Below, one piece after another: positions 44,477 to 53,427 of a DNA stretch of 61,847 nt (its first letter is position 1; every line of letters begins with the position of its first letter). Made by a program: the position numbers and the translations under genes. The notes below the pieces were generated by a model. That model worked only from the letters and a program-made list of their open reading frames with translations. It had not been told where the DNA came from and made no database searches. This stretch comes from Jaenimonas drosophilae (lineage: Eukaryota; Euglenozoa; Kinetoplastea; Trypanosomatida; Trypanosomatidae): the NCBI GenBank assembly GCA_030849065.1, contig JASAON010001571.1:1-61847 (forward strand), written 5' to 3'.

Positions 44477-45268
44477 CTACTGACGGCGCTGATGAGCCTT
44501 GATGGCGTGGCGGAGTGGGCCCATCTGAGAGAAGCCACCAACCGCGGTGCCAAGGGCGTAGCGCGTGGCAACACAAGCCGATGCGCCCGCCTTGCGGCAC
44601 TGACGCAGGCAGAGCACCACCTCCAGCACATGAACCGCCCATGCTGCCACACACACGATGCGCATCCCCGCGATGCCACCAAAGATGAGCTTACCCAGCC
44701 AAAAGAAGGGCTGCACAAGGTAGGCCTCCATCGCCAACACCACCGTTGAGAGCGGGAATGGCAGCTTCGCAAAGCATGGAGGTGTGGCGAGCTTCTGCGG
44801 GTTGGCCACATCCGCCGTGCGCATCCAGACGATGTAGTTCAAGAGGAGGAACACTGCCACCGTTGGCACGAAGATGGGAAGCGGGCGGCGGTAGGAGAGG
44901 CCAGCAGCAGCGGTCTTGCGTGCTGGGCTGCTTCCACGCCCGGTGCTGTTGCGGGGTGAGGTGGCGGGTGCAGGTGCTGGGGTTGGCTTTGGTGCAGCTG
45001 CAACAGGTGCGGCAGGTGTAGGTGGGACGTAAGGAGTGGGAGGTGGCGCATCCGCGGCCGCCTTGCGTGAGGTAGAGCGCTTGCTCGTGGAGGTCTTGCG
45101 GCCCTTGCCCACAGATGCCTTGCGCGTTGGGGTTTTCTTGGCGTTCTTGCTCACCGAAGGCTTGCGTGTTGGGGTTTTCTTGGCGTTCTTGCTCACAGAT
45201 GCCTTGCGGCTTGGAGTCTTGCTGCGACCCTTGCTCACGGAGCGGGATGCCTTTCTAGCTGTGGGCAT
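44477..45268 (-). CDS. Membrane protein with histone-H1-like basic tail
   Basis: The 263-residue product has two parts. Residues 1-72 are almost only Lys, Arg, Ser, Thr, Pro and Ala with repeated KTPTRK and SKNAKK units (two near-perfect 14-residue repeats at about 26-39 and 40-53), like a linker-histone tail. Residues 73-120 are Pro/Ala-rich. Residues 131-260 contain three or four hydrophobic segments (FVPTVAVFLLLNYIVW; STVVLAMEAYLVQPFFWL; IVCVAAWAVHVLEVVLCL; then YALGTAVGGFSQ). The last two recall the small TMEM254/DUF4499-type fold (HxxE followed by a Cys-rich turn), but weakly. A basic tail on an integral membrane protein recalls lamin B receptor, so an inner nuclear membrane or chromatin-tether role is a reasonable guess. 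Confidence 0.82.
   Translation of the reverse strand: MPTARKASRSVSKGRSKTPSRKASVSKNAKKTPTRKPSVSKNAKKTPTRKASVGKGRKTSTSKRSTSRKAAADAPPPTPYVPPTPAAPVAAAPKPTPAPAPATSPRNSTGRGSSPARKTAAAGLSYRRPLPIFVPTVAVFLLLNYIVWMRTADVANPQKLATPPCFAKLPFPLSTVVLAMEAYLVQPFFWLGKLIFGGIAGMRIVCVAAWAVHVLEVVLCLRQCRKAGASACVATRYALGTAVGGFSQMGPLRHAIKAHQRRQ
45112..45233. repeat. 42-base coding tandem repeat
   Basis: Two near-identical 42-base units starting at about 45127 and 45169 (shared core GGGGTTTTCTTGGCGTTCTT) plus diverged flanking copies encode the KTPTRK/SKNAKK repeats of the basic tail. Confidence 0.88.
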
Positions 45269-45333
45269 GATGAATGTGTGTGTGTGTGTGTGTTTGTGTG
45301 TTATGAAGGAAGTAGTTAGTGGCTCACAAGAAG

Positions 45334-45388
45334 CTACAACATTGAACGATTGAAGAGAGGCAGGCAACAAATGTAAAAAAAAAAAAAT
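45334..45388 (-). promoter_or_regulatory. Predicted trans-splice acceptor of the H1-tailed membrane protein gene
   Basis: A T-run (45374-45387 in the sense strand) and CTGCCTCTCTTC are followed by GTTGTAG, AG at 45334-45335. An ATG lies only a few bases upstream of the AG, and the 65-base leader has none. Confidence 0.65.
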
Positions 45389-45541
45389 CATCATCTCCTT
45401 GTGTATGTACCTTACACGAGAGATGGTGCTCCACCAGCGTTTGGGGAAGGAGGGATGTGGGTGAAGCAGCAACCCTTCACGGCACCAAGTGAGGTCGCGT
45501 GGGGCGTGTGTGTGTGTGTGCGTGTGCAAATGTTGTGGAGG

Positions 45542-45802
45542 TTATTCACTGACGCCGTGGCGTCGAAGTCGGCACAATGATGCGAGCGATTGCCACTTGA
45601 TCTGCATCACCTCCCCTTCCATACGATCCGCCATGATGCATGTCAGGGCCAGGACAACGAAGGCGTTTACGCAGAGTGCCGTCCGAAGCGCATTTTGCCG
45701 CCGTGCTTCGGCTGAGTTGGAGCCAATATACACCGCCCGCAATCGGCCGCCGACTGACCAAATGACGGAGACGGCCTTCACCACCTGTGCAAAGATGGCC
45801 AT
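45542..45802 (-). CDS. Small two-helix membrane protein, unrecognised
   Basis: The 86-residue product begins MAIFAQVVKAVSVIWSVGG and has a first weakly hydrophobic segment (residues 1-18) and a clear second one (LCVNAFVVLALTCIMA). A short basic C-terminus follows (LCRLRRHGVSE). It is accepted as a gene because it sits directly behind a strong pyrimidine tract (45843-45875), with the first AG at 45823-45824 and the first ATG after it at 45802; an ATG just upstream of the AG is spliced off. It lies in a compact run between two other membrane-protein genes. No family was recognised. Confidence 0.65.
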   Translation of the reverse strand: MAIFAQVVKAVSVIWSVGGRLRAVYIGSNSAEARRQNALRTALCVNAFVVLALTCIMADRMEGEVMQIKWQSLASLCRLRRHGVSE

Positions 45803-45822
45803 CACAAACAAGCGCACGCTAC

Positions 45823-45875
45823 TACATCATGTGCGCAACACGGTGTAGAAGAAAGAGAAAGAAAGAAAAAAAGTA
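45823..45875 (-). promoter_or_regulatory. Predicted trans-splice acceptor of the 86-residue protein gene
   Basis: The sense tract TTTTTTTCTTTCTTTCTC (within 45845-45875) is followed by GATGTAG, AG at 45823-45824. An ATG lies 3 bases upstream of the AG and the leader itself has none. Confidence 0.65.
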
Positions 45876-45960
45876 AGAAGAGAGTTTGTGGGTGTATGTA
45901 CAGAGTGGAGCATAGGAAGATGTGTGGTGCAGCAGCTGAACCCCAAAGAGCCCATCACCA

Positions 45961-46380
45961 TCACATGCCTGTGTTGTGTGTTGTATCAATACTATGCTGT
46001 TGTATCTCTGCACTAACGAGGACGGCGCCAGCCAGGTTGTGAGTTGAGATTGCGTGCGGCACGGAGATGAGCATCGCACAGCCCATCTCCCACAGCCTTC
46101 CGCGCCAGGAGTGAAGTGCGTACGGCACGAGAATACCATCAAATATGTAAGAGTGCCGTGGTAGCAAGAGAACAGAGGCGTACACTTCTGGGGGATAATA
46201 AAGATGCCACTGGCAGAGTGAGAAGTATAACTCCGAAAACAACAACAACAGCACAAGGTCCAGCAGGCTTCTTGTCTTCTTGGAGCACCTCACACAACGC
46301 CAGTAAGTACATACACATGGAGGAGAGAATGGAAGAGGGAGGTTGCGGTTGGCGCCACCAGAGGCATATTTGTGGTACAT
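45961..46380 (-). CDS. Small hydrophobic protein, tentative gene
   Basis: A 139-residue frame with a basic, Cys-containing N-terminus (CTYWRCVRCSKKTRSLLD), a hydrophobic segment (DLVLLLLFSELYFSLCQW) and further moderately hydrophobic stretches (VYASVLLLP; EMGCAMLISVPHAI). It has no repeat-derived runs. It is preceded by a pyrimidine tract (46434-46452) and a first AG at 46405-46406, with a 24-base ATG-free leader, so the whole cassette resembles its neighbours. Homology was not recognised. Codon use is less biased than in the clear genes, so the call is moderate. Confidence 0.5.
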   Translation of the reverse strand: MYHKYASGGANRNLPLPFSPPCVCTYWRCVRCSKKTRSLLDLVLLLLFSELYFSLCQWHLYYPPEVYASVLLLPRHSYIFDGILVPYALHSWRGRLWEMGCAMLISVPHAISTHNLAGAVLVSAEIQQHSIDTTHNTGM

Positions 46381-46738
46381 GTGGATGAGGTAGTCAAGCC
46401 CTCACTCGTGCAACGGAAATGAAAATGGTGCAACAAATGAAAAAGAAAGAAGCGTGCAGAGTGTAGAGGGAAAGCTAGCATCCTTGGGCCGGAGAAGAGA
46501 GGTACGCCCGCATACCTCCACCTCCTACACTACCCCGGAGTTAAGGTGAAAAAAAAGTGCGCCACAAAAAGGAAAAAAAAAAAAGATATTTGAAGACTTG
46601 TCGCAATAATGGCATGAACTGCGTTCTTTGCATCTTGACATCAAAGCAAATGAAGAATTCAACGAAACAAGGCAACGTGTATAACGTATAATCTGAGCTA
46701 GAAAAAAAAAAGGGGTGGATTCACGAAATCTGTAGAAT
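46381..46738. other. Spacer downstream of the ABCG-like gene
   Basis: This 358-base spacer contains the leader of the 139-residue frame and purine runs at 46433-46452, 46561-46585 and 46700-46715. The last two are T-rich in the sense strand. No sense ATG lies between 46381 and about 46478. Confidence 0.5.
46405..46452 (-). promoter_or_regulatory. Predicted trans-splice acceptor of the 139-residue frame
   Basis: The sense tract CTTCTTTCTTTTTCATTTG is followed by GCACGAG, AG at 46405-46406. Confidence 0.5.
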
Positions 46739-49339
46739 TCATCCAACGAGGTCATAACGACTGGCACACCACAGAGTGAGAGTACAAACCACCATGGCGA
46801 TGTACGTCGAGGCGAGCAGTGGTGCCACGAGGGTTGAGAGGTCATTGACGCCAAGACCCATCTTCTCCAGCATCATGTGGCCCGTGAGGCATGTGTTGGT
46901 GAGTACATGGCCGCCATCATGTATATGAATGCTCCACGTTGACGGGGCAAGGACGGCCTCATCGCAGCCAAAGCGCTGCCAACGCAGCACCGCCGTGTGG
47001 GCCGCGGAGATGCCCTGACGGCCCAGCCACGTTGCTATGCCCCAGATGTGCGTTTCGGTGAGGGAAGAGGGAAGCACGGCGCGCTTGTCGGGGAAGCTCA
47101 CCACCAAGATGCCAATGCAGTTGACGAAGGCGAGAATGATCTCCACGACGGGGGCTACCACCTCCATCACCCACCACTCCCAGCGTGGTCCTACAACGGC
47201 GGAGCTCCACATCCACGCCAGCTGCACACTCACCATGGCAAAGGACGAGGTGATGGAGCTCAGGACGCAGATCATCGTCAGCTCCAGCATGGGCAGCTCC
47301 TTCCTTGCCCACAAGGAGGAGGAGCCCGCGGCCTCTGCCATGATTCCTAGTTGATGATCCATCCTCGCAGTGTGCCTCATGTCGGTGTCATCGAGTGCAG
47401 CAAGAAGACCTGTGGTTGCGTTCCAGTACACGTGAATGGCAAGGCTTGGCAGGAGCATCATGCAGCCCATGAGGACGTGTGTGGTCGTGTGCAGAATCAG
47501 GCAACCCAGCCAGCCAATGGTAGCACGCCAGTTACCGTGTGGCTGATGCCTGCGCAACGCCATGGCGTCCAGGGCGTTGGTACATATGGATATGGATAGG
47601 CTTGACGAGAACATGGGTAGCTGGATTGATGCGGCCGTCAGCACAATGGTTAGCCACTTCACGGTGGTGGCGCAATCATAAGCATCCTTGTGAGCGCACA
47701 CGGTGAGGGCGGCCAACATGAGGCTTGCCAGGATTAAGGCGAGGCCCCACCACGATGGTTGATTCAAGGCACAGCTCCACAGACTCCGAAGGCCGTAGCG
47801 GAGCTCTTCACGAAGCACATGGCATACATGTAGTGGCTCACGCATAAGCTCGCCCACACATGGCAGGTTTAGCGGGCTGAAGAGGGCGTCCTTGGCAGCA
47901 TCATTAAGATGAACCGCAGCGTTTCTCCCATTCATGAGAGCGCTGCGGTTTGTGGTGCGTTCCGCCAAGTGGTGTCGTTGCTGCTTCTTCTTCGTTCTCG
48001 GCTCGGTGCCACTCACGCTGGGTGGGCTACACTGACCCTCCTCCTGGAGCATGGCGAGCAGCTCATCCACATCAGCTGGTCGGTTGGATCGTCGTCCGCG
48101 CAGGTGCACATCGTGAGGGTGAGATGAGATGGAGCATGGTGGCTCGCCAAAGGATGAGGCGTTGCTGATGGAGGTGAGGCAAGACATGGGCTCGCCATCT
48201 CCTTCACGGTCATGTACGGCCTCCTCGTGCAGAAGCATGTGCCAGCGCAGGAGGGTAGGAAGAGGCCCGCTGAAAATGGTTCGGCCATCGTAATGTGCGA
48301 GAAGGGTGAGATGATCCACGACGCCAACCAACGTCACAAAAGATGGCAGCGATGCCACGGACACAACCACCACAAGACCAGCATCATCATCATCATATTC
48401 ATCCGATGAGGTACCAGCGCGTCGTGGCTTCCATAGTTGTGCCAAGCGGCTAGAGGTGGCATCATTGGCGTTGTGCAGCAGTGCAACACACGCCTCGTCC
48501 TCCTCATCCAACATCTTGCGTGGAACCCGAGGAGGTGCGTGGCTCCTTCTGGAGTGCCTAAGTGATAGTGCCTCTGCATGGCCTGAACTACTAGCATCAT
48601 CCTCATCATCCTCATCCTCATGTACGGAATCTGCCATCATCATGCCGAGAATGGCTCTGTGAGATGTTTGTGCAACGCGCTTGAGAACATGCATGAAGGC
48701 GATGGCCTCCTCCTCCGTGAGGCCGTCCATCGCTCCATCCATGATCAGCATGAGCGGGCACTGAATCAAGCAGCGCACAACGGCCACACGGCGCCGAATG
48801 GCGATGGAAGCATCTTCCCAACACACCGATGCCTCAGCGGTGGCGATACCAACCAGCTCAAAAAGTGTGCCAACGATGCGATGAACGTCTTCGCATCGCG
48901 GAGGGCCGCCCACGGAGCGTTGCCGCACCGCAAATTCCACGTTGTCGTGCACTGACATGTTCCGCCATCCAGCATCTTCGTCTTCGCGGCGCACAATCCT
49001 CGCGGCGTCTTGCAGCGCCTCCATCATCATGGGAAGGCCATTGAGGGTGATGGTGGCGGGAGCTGGTGGCGGTGTGCCACGGCCCGCGATGGCGAGCACG
49101 AGCTCCTCGCCACACACGGTCTCTGGTGGGCATTGGATGAGGCTCAGGCTGCCTCTCTGGAACAATGTGGTAAGGGTGCTTGTCCGTGTGCGTTCGCTGG
49201 TGTGGGAGAGTGGGAGGGGTAGTCTGTACAAGCACAGGATCATATCGGCCGGGGTCTTCCCAGTGGGAGCCGGGGCAGGCGGGTGTGTTTCTGATTCGTT
49301 GTGGGTGGCAGCATCATCATCACGTGTGGGTGTTGCCAT
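46739..49339 (-). CDS. Degenerate ABCG-type half-transporter
   Basis: The 866-residue product keeps the ABCG order, nucleotide-binding domain first and membrane domain second, but the ATPase motifs are eroded. Where Walker A is expected (GEELVLAIAGRGTPPPA, residues 77-93) the GxxGxGKS/T loop is gone. The expected ISGGERKR signature is replaced by DASIAIRRRVAVVRC. The Walker B strand LMLIMDG (about 196-202) keeps Asp but lacks the catalytic Glu. Past an Asp/Glu/Ser-rich insert the typical ABCG element DHLTLLAHYDGRTIFSGP is clear (about 365-385). The C-terminal 320 residues carry about six hydrophobic segments (WWGLALILASLMLAAL; WLGCLILHTTTHVLMGCM; TLVAPLLASTYIAMVVC). It is probably catalytically dead alone and might act in a heterodimer. 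The leader is ATG-free for 533 bases. Confidence 0.78.
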   Translation of the reverse strand: MATPTRDDDAATHNESETHPPAPAPTGKTPADMILCLYRLPLPLSHTSERTRTSTLTTLFQRGSLSLIQCPPETVCGEELVLAIAGRGTPPPAPATITLNGLPMMMEALQDAARIVRREDEDAGWRNMSVHDNVEFAVRQRSVGGPPRCEDVHRIVGTLFELVGIATAEASVCWEDASIAIRRRVAVVRCLIQCPLMLIMDGAMDGLTEEEAIAFMHVLKRVAQTSHRAILGMMMADSVHEDEDDEDDASSSGHAEALSLRHSRRSHAPPRVPRKMLDEEDEACVALLHNANDATSSRLAQLWKPRRAGTSSDEYDDDDAGLVVVVSVASLPSFVTLVGVVDHLTLLAHYDGRTIFSGPLPTLLRWHMLLHEEAVHDREGDGEPMSCLTSISNASSFGEPPCSISSHPHDVHLRGRRSNRPADVDELLAMLQEEGQCSPPSVSGTEPRTKKKQQRHHLAERTTNRSALMNGRNAAVHLNDAAKDALFSPLNLPCVGELMREPLHVCHVLREELRYGLRSLWSCALNQPSWWGLALILASLMLAALTVCAHKDAYDCATTVKWLTIVLTAASIQLPMFSSSLSISICTNALDAMALRRHQPHGNWRATIGWLGCLILHTTTHVLMGCMMLLPSLAIHVYWNATTGLLAALDDTDMRHTARMDHQLGIMAEAAGSSSLWARKELPMLELTMICVLSSITSSFAMVSVQLAWMWSSAVVGPRWEWWVMEVVAPVVEIILAFVNCIGILVVSFPDKRAVLPSSLTETHIWGIATWLGRQGISAAHTAVLRWQRFGCDEAVLAPSTWSIHIHDGGHVLTNTCLTGHMMLEKMGLGVNDLSTLVAPLLASTYIAMVVCTLTLWCASRYDLVG

Positions 49340-50148
49340 GGTATGGGAAGACGGGCCAGCTCTGCGTTTTCGGTTTTTGTTTGTTGTACAAAATGAAGAA
49401 TTCACTCAAAGAGTGTTCTTTTGTTCTGGGGGAGGGGGGCGGTACTGGCACAGCTGGTTAATGGACCTCAGGAAGAACAACAACAAGGGGGGAAAAAACT
49501 TTTGCCACTTTGATCTGCGAACGTATAAGTGGCTCAGAAAATATCTGATGATGAGCGGGTTAGGGTTTTGCTTATCTCACAAGCAAAGGAGCGGAGGTGC
49601 AGAGCACAGAGAACAACGAAAGGAAGGAACACGCGATCAGATACCACGATGGAGTTGATAATTCACACGTAGCACGTGAAACACTTGCTTGTAGCACAAT
49701 AGGTACGTACGTGGGTATGTGGGTATGTGTGTGTGTGTGTGTGTGTGCTTGTGTGTGAAGGCTAGGAGAGAGGTACTACCCTACAGGTGGCCTAAAGACT
49801 ATCAGTGAGTATGTGCAGCGCAGAAGAGAAGAAAAGAAAAAAAGGAAGGTGGGTGAGTAGGGATATGTTCGTCATGTCAGTAGTACAGGGTGCAACCAAG
49901 GTTGTCAAAGGGGGGGGGCAATGTGTTTGTTGGGCATGTGCTCATCAGAATGTGTGTGAGTGAGTGAAAGAGACTGAAGTGGCACAACACACACACACAC
50001 AAACCAAATCTCACGTGTAGGTAGGAAGGCAGAAACACAAGAAAGGCATTGAAAAGGGAAGAGAGGGAAAAGCACACACACACCTCCTGACATCCATAAC
50101 CGTGTGCAACGTGATGATGATGATGATGATCCTCATCGGATGCCACTC
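49340..50148. other. Spacer with a 533-base ATG-free leader
   Basis: No ATG occurs in the sense strand from 49340 to 49872. A strong pyrimidine tract (49826-49850) and AG at 49799-49800 mark the likely leader start. A TG repeat lies at 49731-49748 and a G run at 49911-49918. The part beyond 49873 is HEATR6 3' flank, with an AC run at 49987-50001 and an ATG/GAT repeat at 50113-50130. Confidence 0.55.
49799..49850 (-). promoter_or_regulatory. Predicted trans-splice acceptor of the ABCG-like gene
   Basis: The sense tract CCTTCCTTTTTTTCTTTTCT (within 49826-49850) is followed by its first AG at 49799-49800 (CTGATAG), implying a 459-base leader without ATG. Confidence 0.6.
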
Positions 50149-53100
50149 TTACAGCAGCCCCTCACGGCAGAGTAGGGCCTTGTGTGTGGCGAAGACCTTC
50201 TCCATCTCGTTGCTGCTGGGGGCGGTGAGGATCATGGAGCTGAGTGCCGTGTGCAACGCCCGGCGCAGATTTTCTTGCTCACGGAACTGGTTAAAGTTGT
50301 CTGTGCTGCTGCAGCTCTCCAGGGAGGCACACAAACCACGTACGATGGTGGCGTGGTCCTCCAAACACTGCACCGGCACCTTCGCCAGGGCGTTGGCGGC
50401 TTGCGTGCGCACCTTGAAGATGCGATCCTTGGCCACGGCGTGAATCAGCTCCTCCACCGCGGTGGCCGCGAGCTGCGGCTCAGCCTCGAACACAACCTCA
50501 CGCGAGAGGGCGGTGCCGAGGGAGCAGGCGGCATTCCAGCGCAGCTTGGCATCCGTACGTGCTGAAGGGCGGAGGTAGGAGATGAGCACCCCGAGGAAGG
50601 CCTCCACAACACACTCATCCTCGAGCTCCTCAATGAGCTCCTCAAAAGACATAACCTTCAGCAAGTGGTGCATCATGCGTATGCCGTGGCCTTGGATGGT
50701 GCGATCGTCGTTGCCGCTCGTCGCCCGCATGGCGGCCCAACACAGCTGCGAGAGATGATCGGGGGAGGCACGCACCACATTGCCATCATCATCCAAACGT
50801 GCAGCCATGTTAGAGAGAGCAAAGGCCGCCTTGGCCCGCGCGGCGGCATCGCTCTCATTCTGCAACGCCGTTGCCGCCGCCTCCACCATCACCGGGCCGT
50901 AGGAATTCATGGATGGATATTGCCACGACCACATGCCAAGGGTATTCAGCGCCTCCGCACGCACACGTCCATGTGCGCCAACCACCTTCTCGAGAGCATA
51001 GCTACGGCAGAACTCACGCATCTCGGGTGAAAGGGCCGCCATGCAGTCCTCGCCCATTTGGCCGATGCACCGCAGCACCATGCACATGAGCTCACTGCGC
51101 AGCATCAGCATCTTCATCATCGGCTCCAGTACATCGGAGAAGATGGCCTGCTTCTCCGCCACCGTGGCGCGGTCGGCGTCGGCGCTTGGATCGAGGCCCG
51201 GGTCCTCGGCATGGCCATCAAACGGCCGCCACACGTAGCCCATGAAGTGCAGCCACGCACGCAAACACTCCGCCAAGGATGCCTCCTGCGCAGAGGCCCC
51301 ACTCGCGAGGAGTACCTGGCTCCCTTCCAGATCATCGAGCCCATCTGCGCCATGAGCGGTGGTCGGTGAGGGGCGCATTGGTGGCGGTGTGTGCAACACA
51401 GGACGCCGTGCTGTTGGGGTTGTTGCCGCACTGCCGCGATTGGAGGTGTTGGCGGAGGTGTTGGTGTTGTGGGGGTTGTTGTGGCAGCTCTCCACGGCCC
51501 GGAGGACCTCCACCGTGGCGGTGAGAAGGGCGGTGAAGCTCGTATGCACCAACTTTGGGTATAGCCGCGCAACGTGTACGAGACAGCGCCACACCTCCAC
51601 GCGATCGGCGGCGTGGGTGAGGAGCTCATCCATCAGCTGTGGCGGGTGGTGGCCGGCAGAGGCAGAAGATGGCACACCGGCAAAGATGGTGGAGATGGAT
51701 TCACGCAGGGATTCATTTCGGAAGATTTGTGCCAAGAAGGAGGTGGCTGCGGCGTACTCGGGCGAGCTCGCATCACGCAGCGACTGCCGCAGCAGCTCCA
51801 GTTGTAACGTGGCTGAGATCTCCGCCAGACTCAGCGGGCAGCGTTTGTACGGCGTGCTCACCGCGGTGGCGGAGTATACGCTCAGGAGCTGGCTCGCCGT
51901 GGAGCACACCGGAGGATAGCCCTTCTCTGGGCCACGGCGTCTCGCACGCGCGCTCGTTGGTGTGTTGGCCGCACTGCCGCCAAGCCGCTTCATCTGCAAG
52001 GCCCAGTGCAGAGATTGATGAATGGCCAGCAAGGCGGCACCTCCTTGCGCGGCGAGAGAGACGAAGGACTGCCGAGATGGCTGCGGCTCCTCGGCATACT
52101 GTAAGGTTGGCCGGAGCTTGTGAAGGAGGGCGATGATGCAGTTGGCCGCTGCGGCACGCACAAAGAGGCTCACAGACCACAAGAGTGGGTGCAGAAGAGG
52201 ATGGCGTACCTGCGGGCCCTGGCGTACATCCGCTTCTGGGAAGAGCATCGGCAAAAAGAGGGCAGCGTTGAAGGGGGCATCGGGGAAGCGCAGGAGTACC
52301 GCGGTGAGCTGCCACATGGCGGCAGCGCGCAACTGATGCTCAAGCTCACGTGGATCAGCGGCGGAGCTCGTGGTGGAGCCCGCTGGCGCACTGCCATCAT
52401 CCAAGATGATTGTCAGGCTCGCCACAACATCAATGGCGGGACGAAGGAGCTGCACAACGAGCTGCTCATCATTGAAGGCTCCAGTTGCGGTGTTGGGGGC
52501 GTTGGCCACGGCCCCAGCAGCACCTCCGGCAGCCATGCGATTCCCGAGCCAATCCTTCGCCGCATCGGCGTGGCGTGGTGGTGTGGCGGGCGGTGCGGCA
52601 CCACCACGTACGCCACCCATCACCCGCGGTGTTGGCATGGCAGAACGTGCAGTGGCAGGTGTGGCCCCACCACTCGTCTGGCGCGACCTCATGGAGGTGA
52701 GGATGCCAGATTCAGAGGCCGTCTCCAGGCAAAACATCGCAACAAGCTTGCAGAGTGGGATGAGCTCCCGCAGTGGCCGTTCCATCTCATCCACGGTGAT
52801 GGGCATGGAGGTGCGGTTGTTGTGGTTAGTCTTGCTGCTGCTGTTGTTGGTCTTGTTGTTGTTGTTGTTTGTGGCCGCACGGCGCCTTCGTTGGCAGAGG
52901 CTCACGAGCTCGCCAATCTTGGCGGCGGCGGCGATGGCGAGCGATGGGGTGGCGGTGTGCTGCTTCTGTTGTGGCGGACTTGCAGCTGCGGCATCGCTGT
53001 GTGGTGGTGATGAGGAGCTGACCTCCGCTACCGCTGAAGGTTGTGGCGATGATGATGATGATGTGGCAGCGGGCCCACCCTGCTCTCCGTGGCGAAGCAC

Positions 53101-53427
53101 CTCCACGGCATCCTCAACCACCGATTGCGCGCTGAAGCGGTACGACTCCAGCAGCTGATTCACTGTTAGAACGCCGCCCGCCACCGAATGTGGGGTGGTG
53201 GCCCCTGCATCAGATATGCTGCTGTGCGTGCGGCTGTGGAGGGGAGGACGGCGGTTTGGTGCGGGCGAGGGCGTCTGGAGCTGCGCCTGCGTGTGTGGCA
53301 GAGGAAGCGGGCTCACTCCGGCTGCTGCCGTGTTGCTGTTGTTGTTGTTCTGTGTTGGTGCGGCTGTGGTGAGGGCACTGGGGGAAAGGGTCTCCATCCC
53401 TCGTGGGGCTCCCTTCTTTGGTGCCAT
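50149..53427 (-). CDS. HEATR6: HEATR6-like HEAT-repeat protein
   Basis: HEATR6 is a conserved HEAT-repeat protein of poorly known function. The 1,092-residue product has a disordered first 230 residues, then HEAT repeats. SVSLFVRAAAANCIIALLHKL, near residue 450, sits in the region called DUF4042 in the family. A run of repeats follows (VRAEALNTLGMWSWQYP; ARAKAAFALSNMAARLDDD). The C-terminus matches closely: LRWNAACSLGTAL, RIFKVRTQAANALAKVP, and IVRGLCASLESCSSTDNFNQ followed by an Arg-containing helix and LSSMIL, in the order seen in human HEATR6 (RWNACYAMGN; FKVRIRSAAAL; a TIDFLEF element). Asn/Ser/Pro linkers are local expansions. The sense strand has no ATG for 350 bases upstream of the start. 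Confidence 0.82.
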   Translation of the reverse strand: MAPKKGAPRGMETLSPSALTTAAPTQNNNNSNTAAAGVSPLPLPHTQAQLQTPSPAPNRRPPLHSRTHSSISDAGATTPHSVAGGVLTVNQLLESYRFSAQSVVEDAVEVLRHGEQGGPAATSSSSSPQPSAVAEVSSSSPPHSDAAAASPPQQKQHTATPSLAIAAAAKIGELVSLCQRRRRAATNNNNNKTNNSSSKTNHNNRTSMPITVDEMERPLRELIPLCKLVAMFCLETASESGILTSMRSRQTSGGATPATARSAMPTPRVMGGVRGGAAPPATPPRHADAAKDWLGNRMAAGGAAGAVANAPNTATGAFNDEQLVVQLLRPAIDVVASLTIILDDGSAPAGSTTSSAADPRELEHQLRAAAMWQLTAVLLRFPDAPFNAALFLPMLFPEADVRQGPQVRHPLLHPLLWSVSLFVRAAAANCIIALLHKLRPTLQYAEEPQPSRQSFVSLAAQGGAALLAIHQSLHWALQMKRLGGSAANTPTSARARRRGPEKGYPPVCSTASQLLSVYSATAVSTPYKRCPLSLAEISATLQLELLRQSLRDASSPEYAAATSFLAQIFRNESLRESISTIFAGVPSSASAGHHPPQLMDELLTHAADRVEVWRCLVHVARLYPKLVHTSFTALLTATVEVLRAVESCHNNPHNTNTSANTSNRGSAATTPTARRPVLHTPPPMRPSPTTAHGADGLDDLEGSQVLLASGASAQEASLAECLRAWLHFMGYVWRPFDGHAEDPGLDPSADADRATVAEKQAIFSDVLEPMMKMLMLRSELMCMVLRCIGQMGEDCMAALSPEMREFCRSYALEKVVGAHGRVRAEALNTLGMWSWQYPSMNSYGPVMVEAAATALQNESDAAARAKAAFALSNMAARLDDDGNVVRASPDHLSQLCWAAMRATSGNDDRTIQGHGIRMMHHLLKVMSFEELIEELEDECVVEAFLGVLISYLRPSARTDAKLRWNAACSLGTALSREVVFEAEPQLAATAVEELIHAVAKDRIFKVRTQAANALAKVPVQCLEDHATIVRGLCASLESCSSTDNFNQFREQENLRRALHTALSSMILTAPSSNEMEKVFATHKALLCREGLL

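Noticed and set aside
44094..44654. A 186-codon minus-strand frame
   Set aside because: It overlaps the 3' end of the H1-tailed membrane protein gene out of frame and ends in a Thr run encoded by the TAG/CTA microsatellite region.
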